Assembly (NCBI GenBank): GCA_026988395.1
Contig: JALSLI010000197.1
Coordinates: forward strand, 1-64,000
Reading direction: 5' to 3'
Length of the DNA stretch: 64,000 nucleotides
Source: Flavobacteriaceae bacterium
GTDB taxonomy: Bacteria > Bacteroidota > Bacteroidia > Flavobacteriales > Flavobacteriaceae
Shown here: piece by piece, positions 51,070 through 61,927 of the stretch
Layout of the letters: each line of letters starts with the position of its first letter
How positions within the stretch are numbered: position 1 is the first letter of the stretch
Made by a program: the position numbers and the translations under genes
The notes under the pieces: generated by a model
What the model was told of the DNA's origin: nothing
The model's database searches: none
Seen by the model: the letters and a program-made list of their open reading frames with translations, nothing else

Positions 51070-52386
51070 TTAATATCTATAATGTTCCGGTTTGTAAGGT
51101 CCTTCAACAGTTACACCAATATATTCGGCTTGTTCAGGTGTTAGTTCTGTTAATTCGATACCTATTTTTTCCAAGTGTAATTTTGCTACTTTTTCATCTA
51201 AATGTTTTGGTAGCATATAAACTTTATTTTCGTATTTATCGGAATTATTCCACAATTCAATTTGTGCCAAAGTTTGATTGGTAAACGAGTTACTCATAAC
51301 AAAACTTGGGTGTCCGGTAGCACAACCTAAATTTACTAAACGACCTTCGGCAAGTAAAATAATTTCTTTTCCGTTTATGGTATATTTATCTACTTGTGGT
51401 TTTATGGTATCTTTGGTGTCACCATAATTTTCGTTTAACCAAGCCACATCAATTTCATTATCAAAATGACCAATATTACACACAATAGTTTTATCTTTCA
51501 TTTTTAAGAAATGTTCCGGTCTAACGATATCTTTATTTCCGGTAGTAGTGATAATAATATCGGCTTTATCTACAACGTTTTCTAATTTTTTTACTTCAAA
51601 ACCATCCATTGCAGCTTGTAAAGCACAGATAGGATCAATTTCGGTTACAGTAACAATGGCACCTGTTCCTTTAAAACTGGCAGCTGTACCTTTACCAACA
51701 TCACCATAACCACAAACTACAACACGTTTTCCGGCAAGCATAATATCGGTTGCTCTTCTAATGGCATCAACAGCAGACTCTCTACAACCGTATTTATTAT
51801 CAAATTTAGATTTGGTTACCGAATCGTTTACATTAATGGCAGGCATTGGCAATGTGCCATTTTTTACTCTTTCGTATAAACGATGTACACCTGTGGTGGT
51901 TTCTTCGGATAAACCTTTGATATCTTTGGCCAGATGCGGATATTTATCTAACACCATATTGGTTAAATCTCCTCCGTCATCTAAAATCATATTAAGTGGT
52001 TTACGGTCTTCGCCGAAGAATAATGTTTGTTCAATCGCCCAGTCAAATTCTTCTTCGTTCATTCCTTTCCAAGCATAAACTGAAATTCCTGCATCTGCAA
52101 TTGCAGCCGCAGCTTGGTCTTGTGTAGAAAAAATATTACAAGAACTCCAAGTTACTTCTGCTCCTAATTCTTTTAAAGTTTCAATTAAAACAGCCGTTTG
52201 GATGGTCATGTGTAGACATCCGGCAATTCTTGCTCCTTTTAGAGGTTGTTCATCTTTATATTCTTCGCGTAAGCTCATTAATCCCGGCATTTCTGCTTCA
52301 GCTAATTTAATTTCTTTTCTTCCCCAATCAGCTAGACTAATGTCTTTTACTTTATATTTTACGTAAGTATCGGTATTTGCACTCAT
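51070..52386 (-). CDS. ahcY: Adenosylhomocysteinase
   Basis: [42 protein letters not shown]-terminal [10 protein letters not shown]. Confidence 0.98.
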   Translation of the reverse strand: MSANTDTYVKYKVKDISLADWGRKEIKLAEAEMPGLMSLREEYKDEQPLKGARIAGCLHMTIQTAVLIETLKELGAEVTWSSCNIFSTQDQAAAAIADAGISVYAWKGMNEEEFDWAIEQTLFFGEDRKPLNMILDDGGDLTNMVLDKYPHLAKDIKGLSEETTTGVHRLYERVKNGTLPMPAINVNDSVTKSKFDNKYGCRESAVDAIRRATDIMLAGKRVVVCGYGDVGKGTAASFKGTGAIVTVTEIDPICALQAAMDGFEVKKLENVVDKADIIITTTGNKDIVRPEHFLKMKDKTIVCNIGHFDNEIDVAWLNENYGDTKDTIKPQVDKYTINGKEIILLAEGRLVNLGCATGHPSFVMSNSFTNQTLAQIELWNNSDKYENKVYMLPKHLDEKVAKLHLEKIGIELTELTPEQAEYIGVTVEGPYKPEHYRY

Positions 52387-52440
52387 AATTGTATCTTTGT
52401 ATTTTAAGAATTGCAAAAGTACAAAAAATTTTATTATTTT

Positions 52441-53058
52441 ATGCCTTTATACCAAACGATAGAACCAAAAGATAATACCAAGGTGTTGATTTGGAAAATT
52501 ACCGAAGATTTAGATTTTTTTAAAAATATCAATTTAGCCCAAAACAGTTTAAACCGATTGGAAAATATGAAATCAGAGGTGCATCAAAAAGGGTTTTTAA
52601 GTGTTCGCCATTTATTAAAGGAATTAGGATATGGTGACTCTGATTTATTTTATACTAAAGACGGAAAACCACATTTAAAAGATGGGAAACGGATTTCAAT
52701 TACGCATTCTTTTGCTTTCTCGGCAATTATTGTAAGTGATAATGTTGTGGGAATTGATATAGAAAAAAACAGAGAGAAAATCATTAAAATCGCTCCTAAA
52801 TTTATAGCATCTGAATTTAAGTTTTTAGATAAAGATAACTTAGTTGAACATTTAACTGTAATTTGGGGAGCAAAAGAAAGTTTGTATAAAATTCATCCAA
52901 ACGGAGGCTTGTTGTTTAAAGAACATTTACCGATTGAAGCTTTTAAATTAGAAGATAGACAGGCAAGAGGTTGGATTAAAAAAGAGGATTTTTATGAGGT
53001 TTATCAGATACATTTTAAAAAAATTGAAAATTACAGTTTGGTTTATGCCTTGAATTAA
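52441..53058 (+). CDS. 4'-phosphopantetheinyl transferase superfamily protein
   Basis: [41 protein letters not shown]. Confidence 0.92.
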   Translation: MPLYQTIEPKDNTKVLIWKITEDLDFFKNINLAQNSLNRLENMKSEVHQKGFLSVRHLLKELGYGDSDLFYTKDGKPHLKDGKRISITHSFAFSAIIVSDNVVGIDIEKNREKIIKIAPKFIASEFKFLDKDNLVEHLTVIWGAKESLYKIHPNGGLLFKEHLPIEAFKLEDRQARGWIKKEDFYEVYQIHFKKIENYSLVYALN

Positions 53059-53068
53059 AATTGTTAAA

Positions 53069-53581
53069 ATGGAAAAAACAGTACAATTAAAAACAATGGA
53101 ATTATTTTATGCCAAAGATTTTGCTAAATTGGCAAATAATAAAGCTATTCAGAAAAATATGCGTGATGTTTTTCCATTTCCTTATAAAGAAAAATATGCT
53201 ATCGATTTTATTAAAAAAATGACAAGCAGCTCTAACAATAATGTATTTGCTATATTTTATAAAGGAAAATTGGCAGGTGCTATAGGTTTACACAGAATGG
53301 ATGATATAAATCGTTTTACCGCTGAATTGGGTTACTGGATTGGCGAACCTTTTTGGAATAAAGGAATTGCTTCGGTTGCGGTAAAAAAAATGATACAATA
53401 CGGATTTCAAAATCTGGATATTAACCGCATTTTTGCAAGTACTTTGGAAACAAATATTGCTTCGCAACGTGTTTTACTTAAAAATAATTTTATATTTGAA
53501 GGCATTAGTCGGAAATCGGCTTATAAAGATGGTGTCTTTTTAGATGAACATCGGTTTAGTTTATTAGAAAATGAAAGATAA
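53069..53581 (+). CDS. GNAT family N-acetyltransferase (RimJ/RimL-like)
   Basis: RFTAELGYWIGEPFWNKGIASVAVKKMIQYGF...NIASQRVLLKNNFIFEGI. Confidence 0.93.
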   Translation: MEKTVQLKTMELFYAKDFAKLANNKAIQKNMRDVFPFPYKEKYAIDFIKKMTSSSNNNVFAIFYKGKLAGAIGLHRMDDINRFTAELGYWIGEPFWNKGIASVAVKKMIQYGFQNLDINRIFASTLETNIASQRVLLKNNFIFEGISRKSAYKDGVFLDEHRFSLLENER

Positions 53582-54278
53582 AGTATTAAAAGACATACAA
53601 AAAGCATATCGAAATCATCAAAAAAAGTTGGTTATCCTTTTAGATCCTGACAAAACTCAAATAGCTGATTTACCGGATATCGTTAAAAGAATACACCAAT
53701 TAAATACCAATTGTATTTTTGTTGGAGGCAGTTTATTGTTTAAAAATATTATCGATGAATTTATTTTGCATATAAAACAGTTAACCGATTTACCTGTTGT
53801 GCTTTTTCCGGGTTCGGCAATGCAAATTTCCAATCAAGCAGATGCTATTTTGTTTTTACAATTATTGTCAGGTAGAAATCCGGATTATTTAATTGGTAAT
53901 CAAGTGATTGCTGCTCCTTTATTAAAGCAAACTGATTTAGAGGTTATTTCTACCGGTTATTTATTGGTGGAAAGCGGTAGAGAAACTACGGCATCATATA
54001 TTAGCAATACCAAACCATTACCGTCACATAAGCCCGAAATTGCCGTTGCAACAGCTTTGGCAGGCGAATTTATTGGCAATAAATTAATTTACCTTGACGG
54101 AGGAAGTGGTGCTTTACATCCAATTTCGTTAAATATGATAAAAATGGTTTCCGAGAATGTAAATTTACCTTTAATTATAGGAGGAGGAATAAAAACAAAA
54201 AAACAGATACGTGCTGTTTTTGATGCCGGAGCAACTGTTGTTGTTATCGGAACGGCTTTTGAAAATGATGAATTTTAA
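53571..54278 (+). CDS. Geranylgeranylglyceryl/heptaprenylglyceryl phosphate synthase
   Basis: LVILLDPDKTQIADLPDIV, CIFVGGSLL, VVLFPGSAMQIS, YLDGGSGALHPI, IIGGGIKTKKQIRAVFDAGATVVVIGTA. Confidence 0.92.
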   Translation: MKDKVLKDIQKAYRNHQKKLVILLDPDKTQIADLPDIVKRIHQLNTNCIFVGGSLLFKNIIDEFILHIKQLTDLPVVLFPGSAMQISNQADAILFLQLLSGRNPDYLIGNQVIAAPLLKQTDLEVISTGYLLVESGRETTASYISNTKPLPSHKPEIAVATALAGEFIGNKLIYLDGGSGALHPISLNMIKMVSENVNLPLIIGGGIKTKKQIRAVFDAGATVVVIGTAFENDEF

Positions 54279-54281
54279 ATT

Positions 54282-55034
54282 TTGAAAACAACAATTCACA
54301 TAAAAGGAAAAGAGTATCAAACCGATTTATCCAATCCGTTAGATATTTCAATTCCATTAGAAAATAAAAAGGGTACTTTGGCTTGGTATGTTAAAAATCC
54401 GATAATTGAACCTGTGGTAATCGATGATTTTGTAGGTTCGGTTAAAAAAGGAGCTTCTACCAATTTTAATAAAATTACATTTTATCCGCATGCAAATGCA
54501 ACACATACCGAATGCGTAGGTCACATAACCAAAGAATTTTATAGTATTAACCGTTTATTAAAAAAATTCTTTTTTTTAGCAGAATTAATTAGCGTTGCAC
54601 CTAAAAAGAAGGGAAGCGATTGTGTTATTACCAAATTTCAAGTAAAAGAAGCGATAAAGCATGAAAATTTAGAAGCCTTAATTATTAGAACATTACCAAA
54701 TACAAAAGAGAAATTAAATAAAAATTATTCTAATAGCAATCCGCCGTTTTTGTTAGAAGAGACTGCTGTTTATTTAAAAGAAATCGGAATTAAACATCTT
54801 TTAATCGACTTGCCTTCGGTAGATAAAGAAAAAGATGACGGAAAATTAGTTGCACACAAGGCATTTTGGAATTTTGGTTCTAATCCAAGGTTAGACGCTA
54901 CCATAACAGAATTTATTTTTGTAGATAATACAATTAAAGATGATTTGTATTTGTTAAATCTACAAATAGCATCCATTGAAAATAATGCAACTTTAAGCAA
55001 GCCGGTTTTGTATAAATTAAAATCGCACTTCTAA
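54282..55034 (+). CDS. Cyclase family protein (kynurenine-formamidase-like fold)
   Basis: HANATHTECVGHIT, YLKEIGIKHLLIDLPSVD; TTG start. Confidence 0.75.
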   Translation: MKTTIHIKGKEYQTDLSNPLDISIPLENKKGTLAWYVKNPIIEPVVIDDFVGSVKKGASTNFNKITFYPHANATHTECVGHITKEFYSINRLLKKFFFLAELISVAPKKKGSDCVITKFQVKEAIKHENLEALIIRTLPNTKEKLNKNYSNSNPPFLLEETAVYLKEIGIKHLLIDLPSVDKEKDDGKLVAHKAFWNFGSNPRLDATITEFIFVDNTIKDDLYLLNLQIASIENNATLSKPVLYKLKSHF

Positions 55035-55556
55035 ATCAGTATCTTTTGTTGTGGTAAATTCCTCTTCATTTTTGCCTAATTCTTTAAAATCATAGAAATT
55101 TCTCTTTTTTTGTTGAAATAATTTTTCATCTACAACATAGACATTAGGTAAAGTATCGTGCCAACCTCTTACACTGCTACCTAAATAAGAAAAAGCATCA
55201 AATGGTATAAAACGAGAAAAAGTTCTACCAACGATTTGTTTTAACGTTGGTTTTTCGCCATTTTCATTTACTACGATGGTTTTAGATAAGTATTTGCCAA
55301 TAGATTTTTGTAAGAAAAATTCAAAGACAATAAAATAAAGTAATATTGTGCCGTAAGTAACAGCGATATTAAAAAAAGAGGAATCTACTATAGTGTTAAC
55401 CAAAGCCATTCCGCCGATTAAGGCAAGGACAACACCTAAAATTGCACTAACAACGATTAAAAGGATATAATACATTATGGTGTCAATAAACAAATTAGCC
55501 AAACGTTGTCCGGAACTTGCATATAAATCAGGTGTAATTTTAAATTCTTTTTGCAT
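55017..55556 (-). CDS. RDD family membrane protein
   Basis: SSGQRLANLFIDTIMYYILL...GKYLSKTIVVNENGEKPTLKQIVGRTFSRFIPFDAFSYL. Confidence 0.92.
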   Translation of the reverse strand: MQKEFKITPDLYASSGQRLANLFIDTIMYYILLIVVSAILGVVLALIGGMALVNTIVDSSFFNIAVTYGTILLYFIVFEFFLQKSIGKYLSKTIVVNENGEKPTLKQIVGRTFSRFIPFDAFSYLGSSVRGWHDTLPNVYVVDEKLFQQKKRNFYDFKELGKNEEEFTTTKDTDLEVRF

Positions 55557-55623
55557 GTTGTTTTGTTAAACAACAAATATATTAAATTTTAATGGATAGT
55601 TAAATTAACCTATTATTGGATAT

Positions 55624-56109
55624 CTAGTAAAAAGCAAAAAAAGAAAATTGGAAATTAGATAAATTAAAACCGGTGTTATTAGTAAAATGAAATTTCCATT
55701 GTCCATTTTGTGCTTCTATTGTTGTCACTAAATTTCCGTAATTTATTCCTGATGGTAAGGGACCAATCCAAGTCATTATGCAAGTACTGGTTGTAATACA
55801 ATTTGAATCGGTTAAAGCTAATGTAGAAGAACCTGATGGAATATTTATAAGTCCGGAAAAAAACTTACCCATAGCAGTAGTTTGGCTTTGATTTAGCATG
55901 GAAGTACTCCAACTAGGAGCTGTATTAGGTCCGTTAGAAGTTAGTATTTTACCTGCTGTTCCCGGATTGTTATTTGGCATAATAGCACCCGAAAATTTAA
56001 TATTACCTGTTACATCTAAAGACTCTGTAGGATTTGTATTTCCAATGCCAACTTGCGAAAAAGCTGAAATCACTAAAAATAAAAAGAATGTAAAGATGCT
56101 TGTTTTCAT
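55624..56109 (-). CDS. Secreted hypothetical protein
   Basis: Signal peptide MKTSIFTFFLFLVISAFSQ followed by VGIGNTNPTESLDVTGNIKFSG, typical of Flavobacteriia secreted repeat/fibre-like proteins; ATG at 56109. Confidence 0.65.
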   Translation of the reverse strand: MKTSIFTFFLFLVISAFSQVGIGNTNPTESLDVTGNIKFSGAIMPNNNPGTAGKILTSNGPNTAPSWSTSMLNQSQTTAMGKFFSGLINIPSGSSTLALTDSNCITTSTCIMTWIGPLPSGINYGNLVTTIEAQNGQWKFHFTNNTGFNLSNFQFSFFAFY

Positions 56110-56174
56110 AAAAAATTGTTTTAACAAAAGTATTACTATATTAAAATATATGCATTGATTTCTATCAATACAAA

Positions 56175-56211
56175 AAAAAACCTTATTCAATAAAGAATAA
56201 GGTTTTTTTGT
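56175..56211 (-). terminator. Terminator of rplM-rpsI-rpsB-tsf cluster
   Basis: aaaccttattc-aataaa-gaataaggttt with flanking A/T runs. Confidence 0.85.
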
Positions 56212-56231
56212 TATGTATTATATTTTAGTAA

Positions 56232-57059
56232 TTATCCTAATGCAACACGTTTAAAATCGGTTACATTAACATCTTTACCTAAAGATTCTTTTACATATTG
56301 GTCAACGCTCTTTTTAGAATCTTTAATAAATGCTTGATTTACTAAAGTATTGTCTTTAAAGAAACGTCTTAATTTACCTTTTGCAATATTATCTAACATA
56401 GCTTCCGGTTTACCTTCTGCACGTAATTGATCTTTTGCAATTTCAATTTCTTTTTCGATTACAGATGCATCTACAGCATCTTCGTTTAAAGCTATTGGAT
56501 TCATTGCAGCAGCTTGCATAGCAACATCTTTTGCAACAGTAGCAGCACCTTCGGCATCTGAAGACAAACCTACTAAGGTAGCGATTTTGTTTCCTGCATG
56601 GATATAAGATCCAACAAAAGGAGCTTCAATTTTTTCGAAAGCTGTAATTTCTAATTTTTCACCGATAACACCGGTTTGTTCAATTAGTTTCTCGGCAACA
56701 GTAATTCCGCCAAAATCAGCTGCTAAAAAAGCATCTTTATCTGCAAAATTTAGTGCAATATCAGCAAAGTCATTTGCTAATTTTACAAAAGAATCATTTT
56801 TACCTACAAAATCGGTTTCACAACCTAAAACAATAGCAACACCAACAGTATTGTTATCGTTTACTTTAGCGATAGCAGCACCTTCCGTAGAAGCTCTGTC
56901 TGCTCTTTTTGCAGCAACTTTTTGTCCTTTTTTTCTAAGGATTTCAATTGCTTTATCAAAATCACCTTCAGCCTCAACTAATGCATTTTTACAATCCATC
57001 ATTCCGGCACCGGTAGTTTTTCTTAATTTATTTACTTCTGCAGCAGTTATTTTTGCCAT
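56232..57059 (-). CDS. tsf: Elongation factor Ts
   Basis: VNKLRKTTGAGMMDCKNALVEAEGDFDKAIEILRKKGQKVAAKRADR. Confidence 0.98.
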   Translation of the reverse strand: MAKITAAEVNKLRKTTGAGMMDCKNALVEAEGDFDKAIEILRKKGQKVAAKRADRASTEGAAIAKVNDNNTVGVAIVLGCETDFVGKNDSFVKLANDFADIALNFADKDAFLAADFGGITVAEKLIEQTGVIGEKLEITAFEKIEAPFVGSYIHAGNKIATLVGLSSDAEGAATVAKDVAMQAAAMNPIALNEDAVDASVIEKEIEIAKDQLRAEGKPEAMLDNIAKGKLRRFFKDNTLVNQAFIKDSKKSVDQYVKESLGKDVNVTDFKRVALG

Positions 57060-57084
57060 TTTAATAAAATTTTCTAATTAATAA

Positions 57085-57816
57085 TTATTTTTTTGCTTCT
57101 GCTTTTTTTGGTTCTTTATCTTTACCGGTTTGTCTTTCTTCAAGACCTTCCGCAATAGCGTCTGTAAGGTAAGATAGCACTTTTTCGATAGATTTAGAAG
57201 CATCATCATTAGATGGAATTACAAAATCTACTAATCGTGGATCTGAATTGGTATCTACCATTGCAAAAATAGGAATGTTTAATTTACGTGCTTCCGCAAC
57301 AGCGATATGCTCTCTTTTAATATCCACAACGATTAAGGCACCAGGTAAACGCGTCATATCACGGATAGAACCTAAATTCTTTTCTAATTTTGCTCTGGTA
57401 CGATTAATTTGTAATTTTTCTCTTTTTGATAAAGCGTCAAAAGAACCATCTTGTTTCATTCTATCGATAACTGCCATTTTTTTAACGGCTTTTTTGATAG
57501 TTGCAAAGTTTGTTAACATTCCGCCCGGCCATCTTTCGGTGATGTAAGGCATATTAACAGAACTTGCTTGATTTGCAACGATTTCTTTTGCTTGTTTTTT
57601 GGTAGCTACATAGAGTACTTTTCTACCTGAGGCTGCAATTTTTTTAAGAGCTTTTTGAGCTTCTTCAATTTTTGCAGCGGTTTTATATAAATCGATAATA
57701 TGAATTCCTTTACGTTCTGTATAGATGTAAGGAGCCATATTAGGATTCCACTTTCTTGTTAGATGTCCAAAGTGTACACCTGCGTCTAACAATTCTTTTA
57801 CTTCTGGTTTTTTCAT
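57085..57816 (-). CDS. rpsB: 30S ribosomal protein S2
   Basis: VKELLDAGVHFGHLTRKWNPNMAPYIYTERKGIHIIDLYKT. Confidence 0.98.
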   Translation of the reverse strand: MKKPEVKELLDAGVHFGHLTRKWNPNMAPYIYTERKGIHIIDLYKTAAKIEEAQKALKKIAASGRKVLYVATKKQAKEIVANQASSVNMPYITERWPGGMLTNFATIKKAVKKMAVIDRMKQDGSFDALSKREKLQINRTRAKLEKNLGSIRDMTRLPGALIVVDIKREHIAVAEARKLNIPIFAMVDTNSDPRLVDFVIPSNDDASKSIEKVLSYLTDAIAEGLEERQTGKDKEPKKAEAKK

Positions 57817-57942
57817 TTTTTGTTAAGTTTACGTTCCGTATGAATTAGCAATATTTAAGTAGTCTCAAAAAAAGAAAATCTTAAAAATTTGGATGCTAAA
57901 CTCAAACAATAACTTTTTAATAATTTTACTAAAACTAAAATA

Positions 57943-58329
57943 TTAACGTTTAGAGAATTGGAATTTCTTACGAGCTTTCTTTTGTCCGTATTTCTTACGT
58001 TCCACCATTCTTGGGTCTCTTGTTAATAAGCCTTCCGGTTTTAAAACACCTCTGTTTTCTTCATCTAATTCACATAATGCACGTGAAATTGCCAAACGAG
58101 TTGCTTCGGCTTGACCTGTAATACCACCACCTACAACTGTAACTTTAATATCAAATTTACCAACATTATCGGTTAATGTTAATGGTTGGTTTACTTTGTA
58201 CTGTAAAGTTCCGGTAGTAAAGTAGTTTTCCATATCTTTACCATTTACGGTAATTTTACCGGATCCGTCACTCATATACATACGAGCAACTGCTGTTTTT
58301 CTTCTACCTATTTTATGAATTGTATCCAT
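57943..58329 (-). CDS. rpsI: 30S ribosomal protein S9
   Basis: IGRRKTAVARMYMSDGSGKITVNGK...LTRDPRMVERKKYGQKKARKKFQFSKR. Confidence 0.98.
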   Translation of the reverse strand: MDTIHKIGRRKTAVARMYMSDGSGKITVNGKDMENYFTTGTLQYKVNQPLTLTDNVGKFDIKVTVVGGGITGQAEATRLAISRALCELDEENRGVLKPEGLLTRDPRMVERKKYGQKKARKKFQFSKR

Positions 58330-58330
58330 A

Positions 58331-58786
58331 TTATTTAATGTCGTTTAAATTAATTGCTTTAGGTTTTTGAGCTTCTTTATTGTGTTCTGCACCTGTAAAA
58401 ACATGCAAGTTTTTATAAATTGCTCTTCCTAATTTGTTTTTAGGTAACATTCCTTTAACAGCATTTTCTACTAAACGAATTGGATCTTTTTGAAAAACCT
58501 CGGTAGCAGATAATGTTCTTTGTCCTCCTGGATAACCTGTATGGCGTACATATGTTTTGTCCGTCCATTTTTTTCCAGTTAATTGAATCTTCTCAGCGTT
58601 GATTACGACTACATTGTCTCCGCAATCTACGTGAGGGGTAAAGTTAGGTTTGTGTTTGCCTCTAATTAGTTTTGCAACTTTAGATGCTAATCTACCTAAC
58701 ACTTCGCCTTCGGCATCTACAACTAACCATTCTTTATTAACGGTTGCTTTGTTTGCAGATACTGTTTTGTAACTTAATGTGTTCAC
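58331..58786 (-). CDS. rplM: 50S ribosomal protein L13
   Basis: WLVVDAEGEVLGRLASKVAKLIRGKHKPNFTPHVDCGDNVVVINAEKIQLTG. Confidence 0.98.
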   Translation of the reverse strand: MNTLSYKTVSANKATVNKEWLVVDAEGEVLGRLASKVAKLIRGKHKPNFTPHVDCGDNVVVINAEKIQLTGKKWTDKTYVRHTGYPGGQRTLSATEVFQKDPIRLVENAVKGMLPKNKLGRAIYKNLHVFTGAEHNKEAQKPKAINLNDIK

Positions 58787-59012
58787 ACGTATATTTTTAA
58801 TTAAACATTCCTCTTTACTCTAAAGAGTTTGCAAAATTACGTATATTTATTTATTTGACAAGTGCTAATTGTCTTTTTTTTAAGTTGAGCGGTTTGTTTT
58901 TAATAATTAGAGTAAGATTTAAACTTTATTGGTTGTTTTTGCAGGAAAATAAGTAACATAGAAAACGTATTCTATTTTAAAATAATATCTTTGTAATCTA
59001 AATTTAGATTAA

Positions 59013-61370
59013 ATGAATTTTTGGACTGTTGTAGCAAGAGGAATTTTAAGAGGTAAATATATTATATTAGCCATTCTAATTGCAATTACGTATTTTTTAG
59101 CAAGTCAAATAAAGAATGTTAAGTTTTCAAATTCCGAGGCAAATTTATTACCAAGCGATCATCCTGCAAATCTTGAGTATGATAAGTTTCTTAAAATTTT
59201 TGGAGAGGAAGGTAATTTAATTATTCTCGCAGTTAAAGATTCTACAATTTTTGAGCCTGAAAAATTTTATAACTGGAACAAACTTATCCATAGATTAGCA
59301 AAATATCCTGAGGTAGAAACCGCTAAATCGATTGCTGATATCAAGGAGTTGGTAAAAGATAAAAAAAATAAAAAATTTATTACCAAAGATTTATTTGATG
59401 ACAAGCCAAAGTCTAAAAAAGAAATACTAGCTATAAAAAAGGAGCTATTTAATAATTTACCATTTTACGAAAATTTACTATTTAATAAAGAAACCGGAAC
59501 GATTAGAGGAATAATTTACCTTAAAAAAGATATTGTAAACACCAAAAAACGAATTACGTTTGTCTTGGATAAATTAATTCCGGAAATTAAAAAATTTGAA
59601 AAAGAAAATAAAGTTAATGTGTATGTTTCCGGGATGCCTTATGTACGTACACTTAATGCCAAGAGTATAAAAGATGAAATGAAATATTTTGTTTTTGGTG
59701 CTCTTTTTATTACAGCTTTAATTTTCTTCTTCTTTTTTAGATCGTATAGAGCTACTTTTATCACATTACTTACCGTTGTAATTGGTGTAATTTGGTCGTT
59801 TGGAACGATTGGATTATTAGGTTACAAAATAACGATTTTAACGGCGTTAATTCCGCCTCTTATTATTATCATAGGTGTGCCTAATGCTGTTTTCTTGATT
59901 CATAAATACCAACAAGAAATCAAAAATCATGGTAATCAAGCAAAATCATTAATTCGTGTTATTTCTAAAATTGGGAATGCTACTTTAATGACTAATTTAA
60001 CTACAGCAGCAGGTTTTGCAACGTTTATTTTTACAAAAAGCAAGACTTTAAATGAATTTGGAATTGTGGCGTCAATTAATATTATGGGAATTTTCTTACT
60101 CTCATTATTATTAATTCCAATTATTTACAGTTTTATGCCAATTCCTAAAAAGAGACATTTAAAACATTTAGAAAAGAAATGGATAAATAAAATTGTAGAT
60201 TGGATGATTCATACAGTAAAACACCACCAAATTACAATCTATATTGTTACGTTTATTCTAGTGATTATTAGCATTATTGGAGTTTATCAAATACGTGTTT
60301 CCGGAAGTTTAATTGAAGATATGCCAAAAGGAAAACAATTTTATAAAGATATAAAGTTTTTTGAGGATGAATTTGGAGGTATTATGGCTTTGGAAGTTTT
60401 GGTAGATACCAAGATACCAAAAGGAGTAATGAAGCTTTCTACCCTAAAAAAAATGCAACAAATTGAAGATGAAATTGAAGAAATACCCGAACTTTCGCCA
60501 ACATTTTCAGTTTTAAATTTGGTTAAATATTCCAAACAAGCTTATTATAACGGCAATCCGAAGTATTATCAATTACCATCAAAACAAGAAAAAACATTTT
60601 TACTTTCATACACTAAAAACTCTAAAACAAACAAAAATATGTTAAAGAGTTTAGTAGATTCTACCGGAAGATATGCCAGAATGACAACTTATATGAAAGA
60701 TGTCGGTACCGAAAAAATGGATGTTATTGAGGAGCGATTAGCAAGTAAAGTAAAAAAATTCAATAAAAAAGGATTTGATATTTCGTTAACCGGAAAAGCG
60801 TTGGTTTTTATGAAAGGTACTACGTATTTGGTTAAAAATCTATTTATTTCATTGGCAATAGCTATTTTGCTTATATCCTTATTTATGGCTTGGATGTTTC
60901 GCTCCTTTAAAATGATTTTAATATCATTAATTCCTAATGTTTTACCATTACTTTTAACTGCCGGACTTATGGGTTATCTTGGTGTACCAATAAAACCATC
61001 CACAATTTTAGTATTTAGTATCGCTTTTGGGATTTCAGTAGATGATACTATTCATTTTTTGGCAAAATATCGTCAAGAATTAAAAGCTAATAACTGGAAA
61101 GTTAGAAAATCTGTTTTTAAAGCTTTACGTGAAACAGGCGTTAGTATGTTTTATACATCTATCGTGTTGTTTTTTGGGTTTTTAATTTTTACATTATCCA
61201 GTTTTGGCGGCACCATTGCTCTTGGTGGTTTGGTTTCAATAACATTATTATTTGCCATGGTTTCTAATTTGTTGTTATTGCCTGCTTTATTACTTTCTTT
61301 TGAACAAAAAATAGCCAATAAAAAGACTTTTATAGAACCAAAAATTAAAATTTTACCTGAGGAACAGTAA
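59013..61370 (+). CDS. RND/MMPL superfamily transporter
   Basis: Two copies of MMPL-like TM domains (LIPPLIIIIGVPNAVFLIHKYQQE; VFSIAFGISVDDTIHFLAKYRQE). Confidence 0.93.
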   Translation: MNFWTVVARGILRGKYIILAILIAITYFLASQIKNVKFSNSEANLLPSDHPANLEYDKFLKIFGEEGNLIILAVKDSTIFEPEKFYNWNKLIHRLAKYPEVETAKSIADIKELVKDKKNKKFITKDLFDDKPKSKKEILAIKKELFNNLPFYENLLFNKETGTIRGIIYLKKDIVNTKKRITFVLDKLIPEIKKFEKENKVNVYVSGMPYVRTLNAKSIKDEMKYFVFGALFITALIFFFFFRSYRATFITLLTVVIGVIWSFGTIGLLGYKITILTALIPPLIIIIGVPNAVFLIHKYQQEIKNHGNQAKSLIRVISKIGNATLMTNLTTAAGFATFIFTKSKTLNEFGIVASINIMGIFLLSLLLIPIIYSFMPIPKKRHLKHLEKKWINKIVDWMIHTVKHHQITIYIVTFILVIISIIGVYQIRVSGSLIEDMPKGKQFYKDIKFFEDEFGGIMALEVLVDTKIPKGVMKLSTLKKMQQIEDEIEEIPELSPTFSVLNLVKYSKQAYYNGNPKYYQLPSKQEKTFLLSYTKNSKTNKNMLKSLVDSTGRYARMTTYMKDVGTEKMDVIEERLASKVKKFNKKGFDISLTGKALVFMKGTTYLVKNLFISLAIAILLISLFMAWMFRSFKMILISLIPNVLPLLLTAGLMGYLGVPIKPSTILVFSIAFGISVDDTIHFLAKYRQELKANNWKVRKSVFKALRETGVSMFYTSIVLFFGFLIFTLSSFGGTIALGGLVSITLLFAMVSNLLLLPALLLSFEQKIANKKTFIEPKIKILPEEQ

Positions 61371-61478
61371 AATCAGCATCTGATTTGGCATAATAATTGA
61401 TTTTTAGTCTATTAAAATATGGGAAATAGGTGTTTTAATTAAAAATGTCTATATTGTACTCCCAAAAAATAAATTAAA

Positions 61479-61865
61479 ATGAAAAAAGTACTGCTAACAA
61501 TTATTTTATCCGGTTTTCTTTTTGGATTTATTGGTATGCAAGATGATATTTGGAAAGCTCCTGAAGCTGCCAAAAAATTAAAAAATCCAATTCCTAAAGA
61601 TGCCAATTCTATTGAAAGAGGAAAAAGAATCTTTCGTAGTAGATGTGCTGTCTGTCATGATCTAAACGGTCACGGAAACGGTCCCGGAGCAAAAGCATTA
61701 ACACCAAAACCAAAAGATTTGACTTTGCCTTTGATTCAAAATCAAACCGATGGAGAAATTTTCTGGAAAATATCAAAAGGTAGAAATGACATGATTAAAT
61801 GGGAACCAATTTTAACCGAAAAGCAACGTTGGGATTTGGTAAATTACATTAGATCTTTAAAATAA
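61479..61865 (+). CDS. c-type cytochrome
   Basis: GKRIFRSRCAVCHDLNGHGNGPGAKALTPKPKDLT; CxxCH. Confidence 0.92.
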   Translation: MKKVLLTIILSGFLFGFIGMQDDIWKAPEAAKKLKNPIPKDANSIERGKRIFRSRCAVCHDLNGHGNGPGAKALTPKPKDLTLPLIQNQTDGEIFWKISKGRNDMIKWEPILTEKQRWDLVNYIRSLK

Positions 61866-61927
61866 AGTCTAATTTTTTAAAACTTAAGAGTTGCTTTTAG
61901 TAACATCTATTGTTTTTTATTTTTGAG

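Noticed and set aside
51000-52441. SAH or SAM riboswitch upstream of ahcY
   Set aside because: The gap to the divergent PPTase gene is only ~55 bp and contains two promoter-like motifs, with no room for an aptamer
57816-57943. Possible ribosomal-protein leader between rpsI and rpsB
   Set aside because: No convincing conserved stem structure visible by eye; would need covariance search
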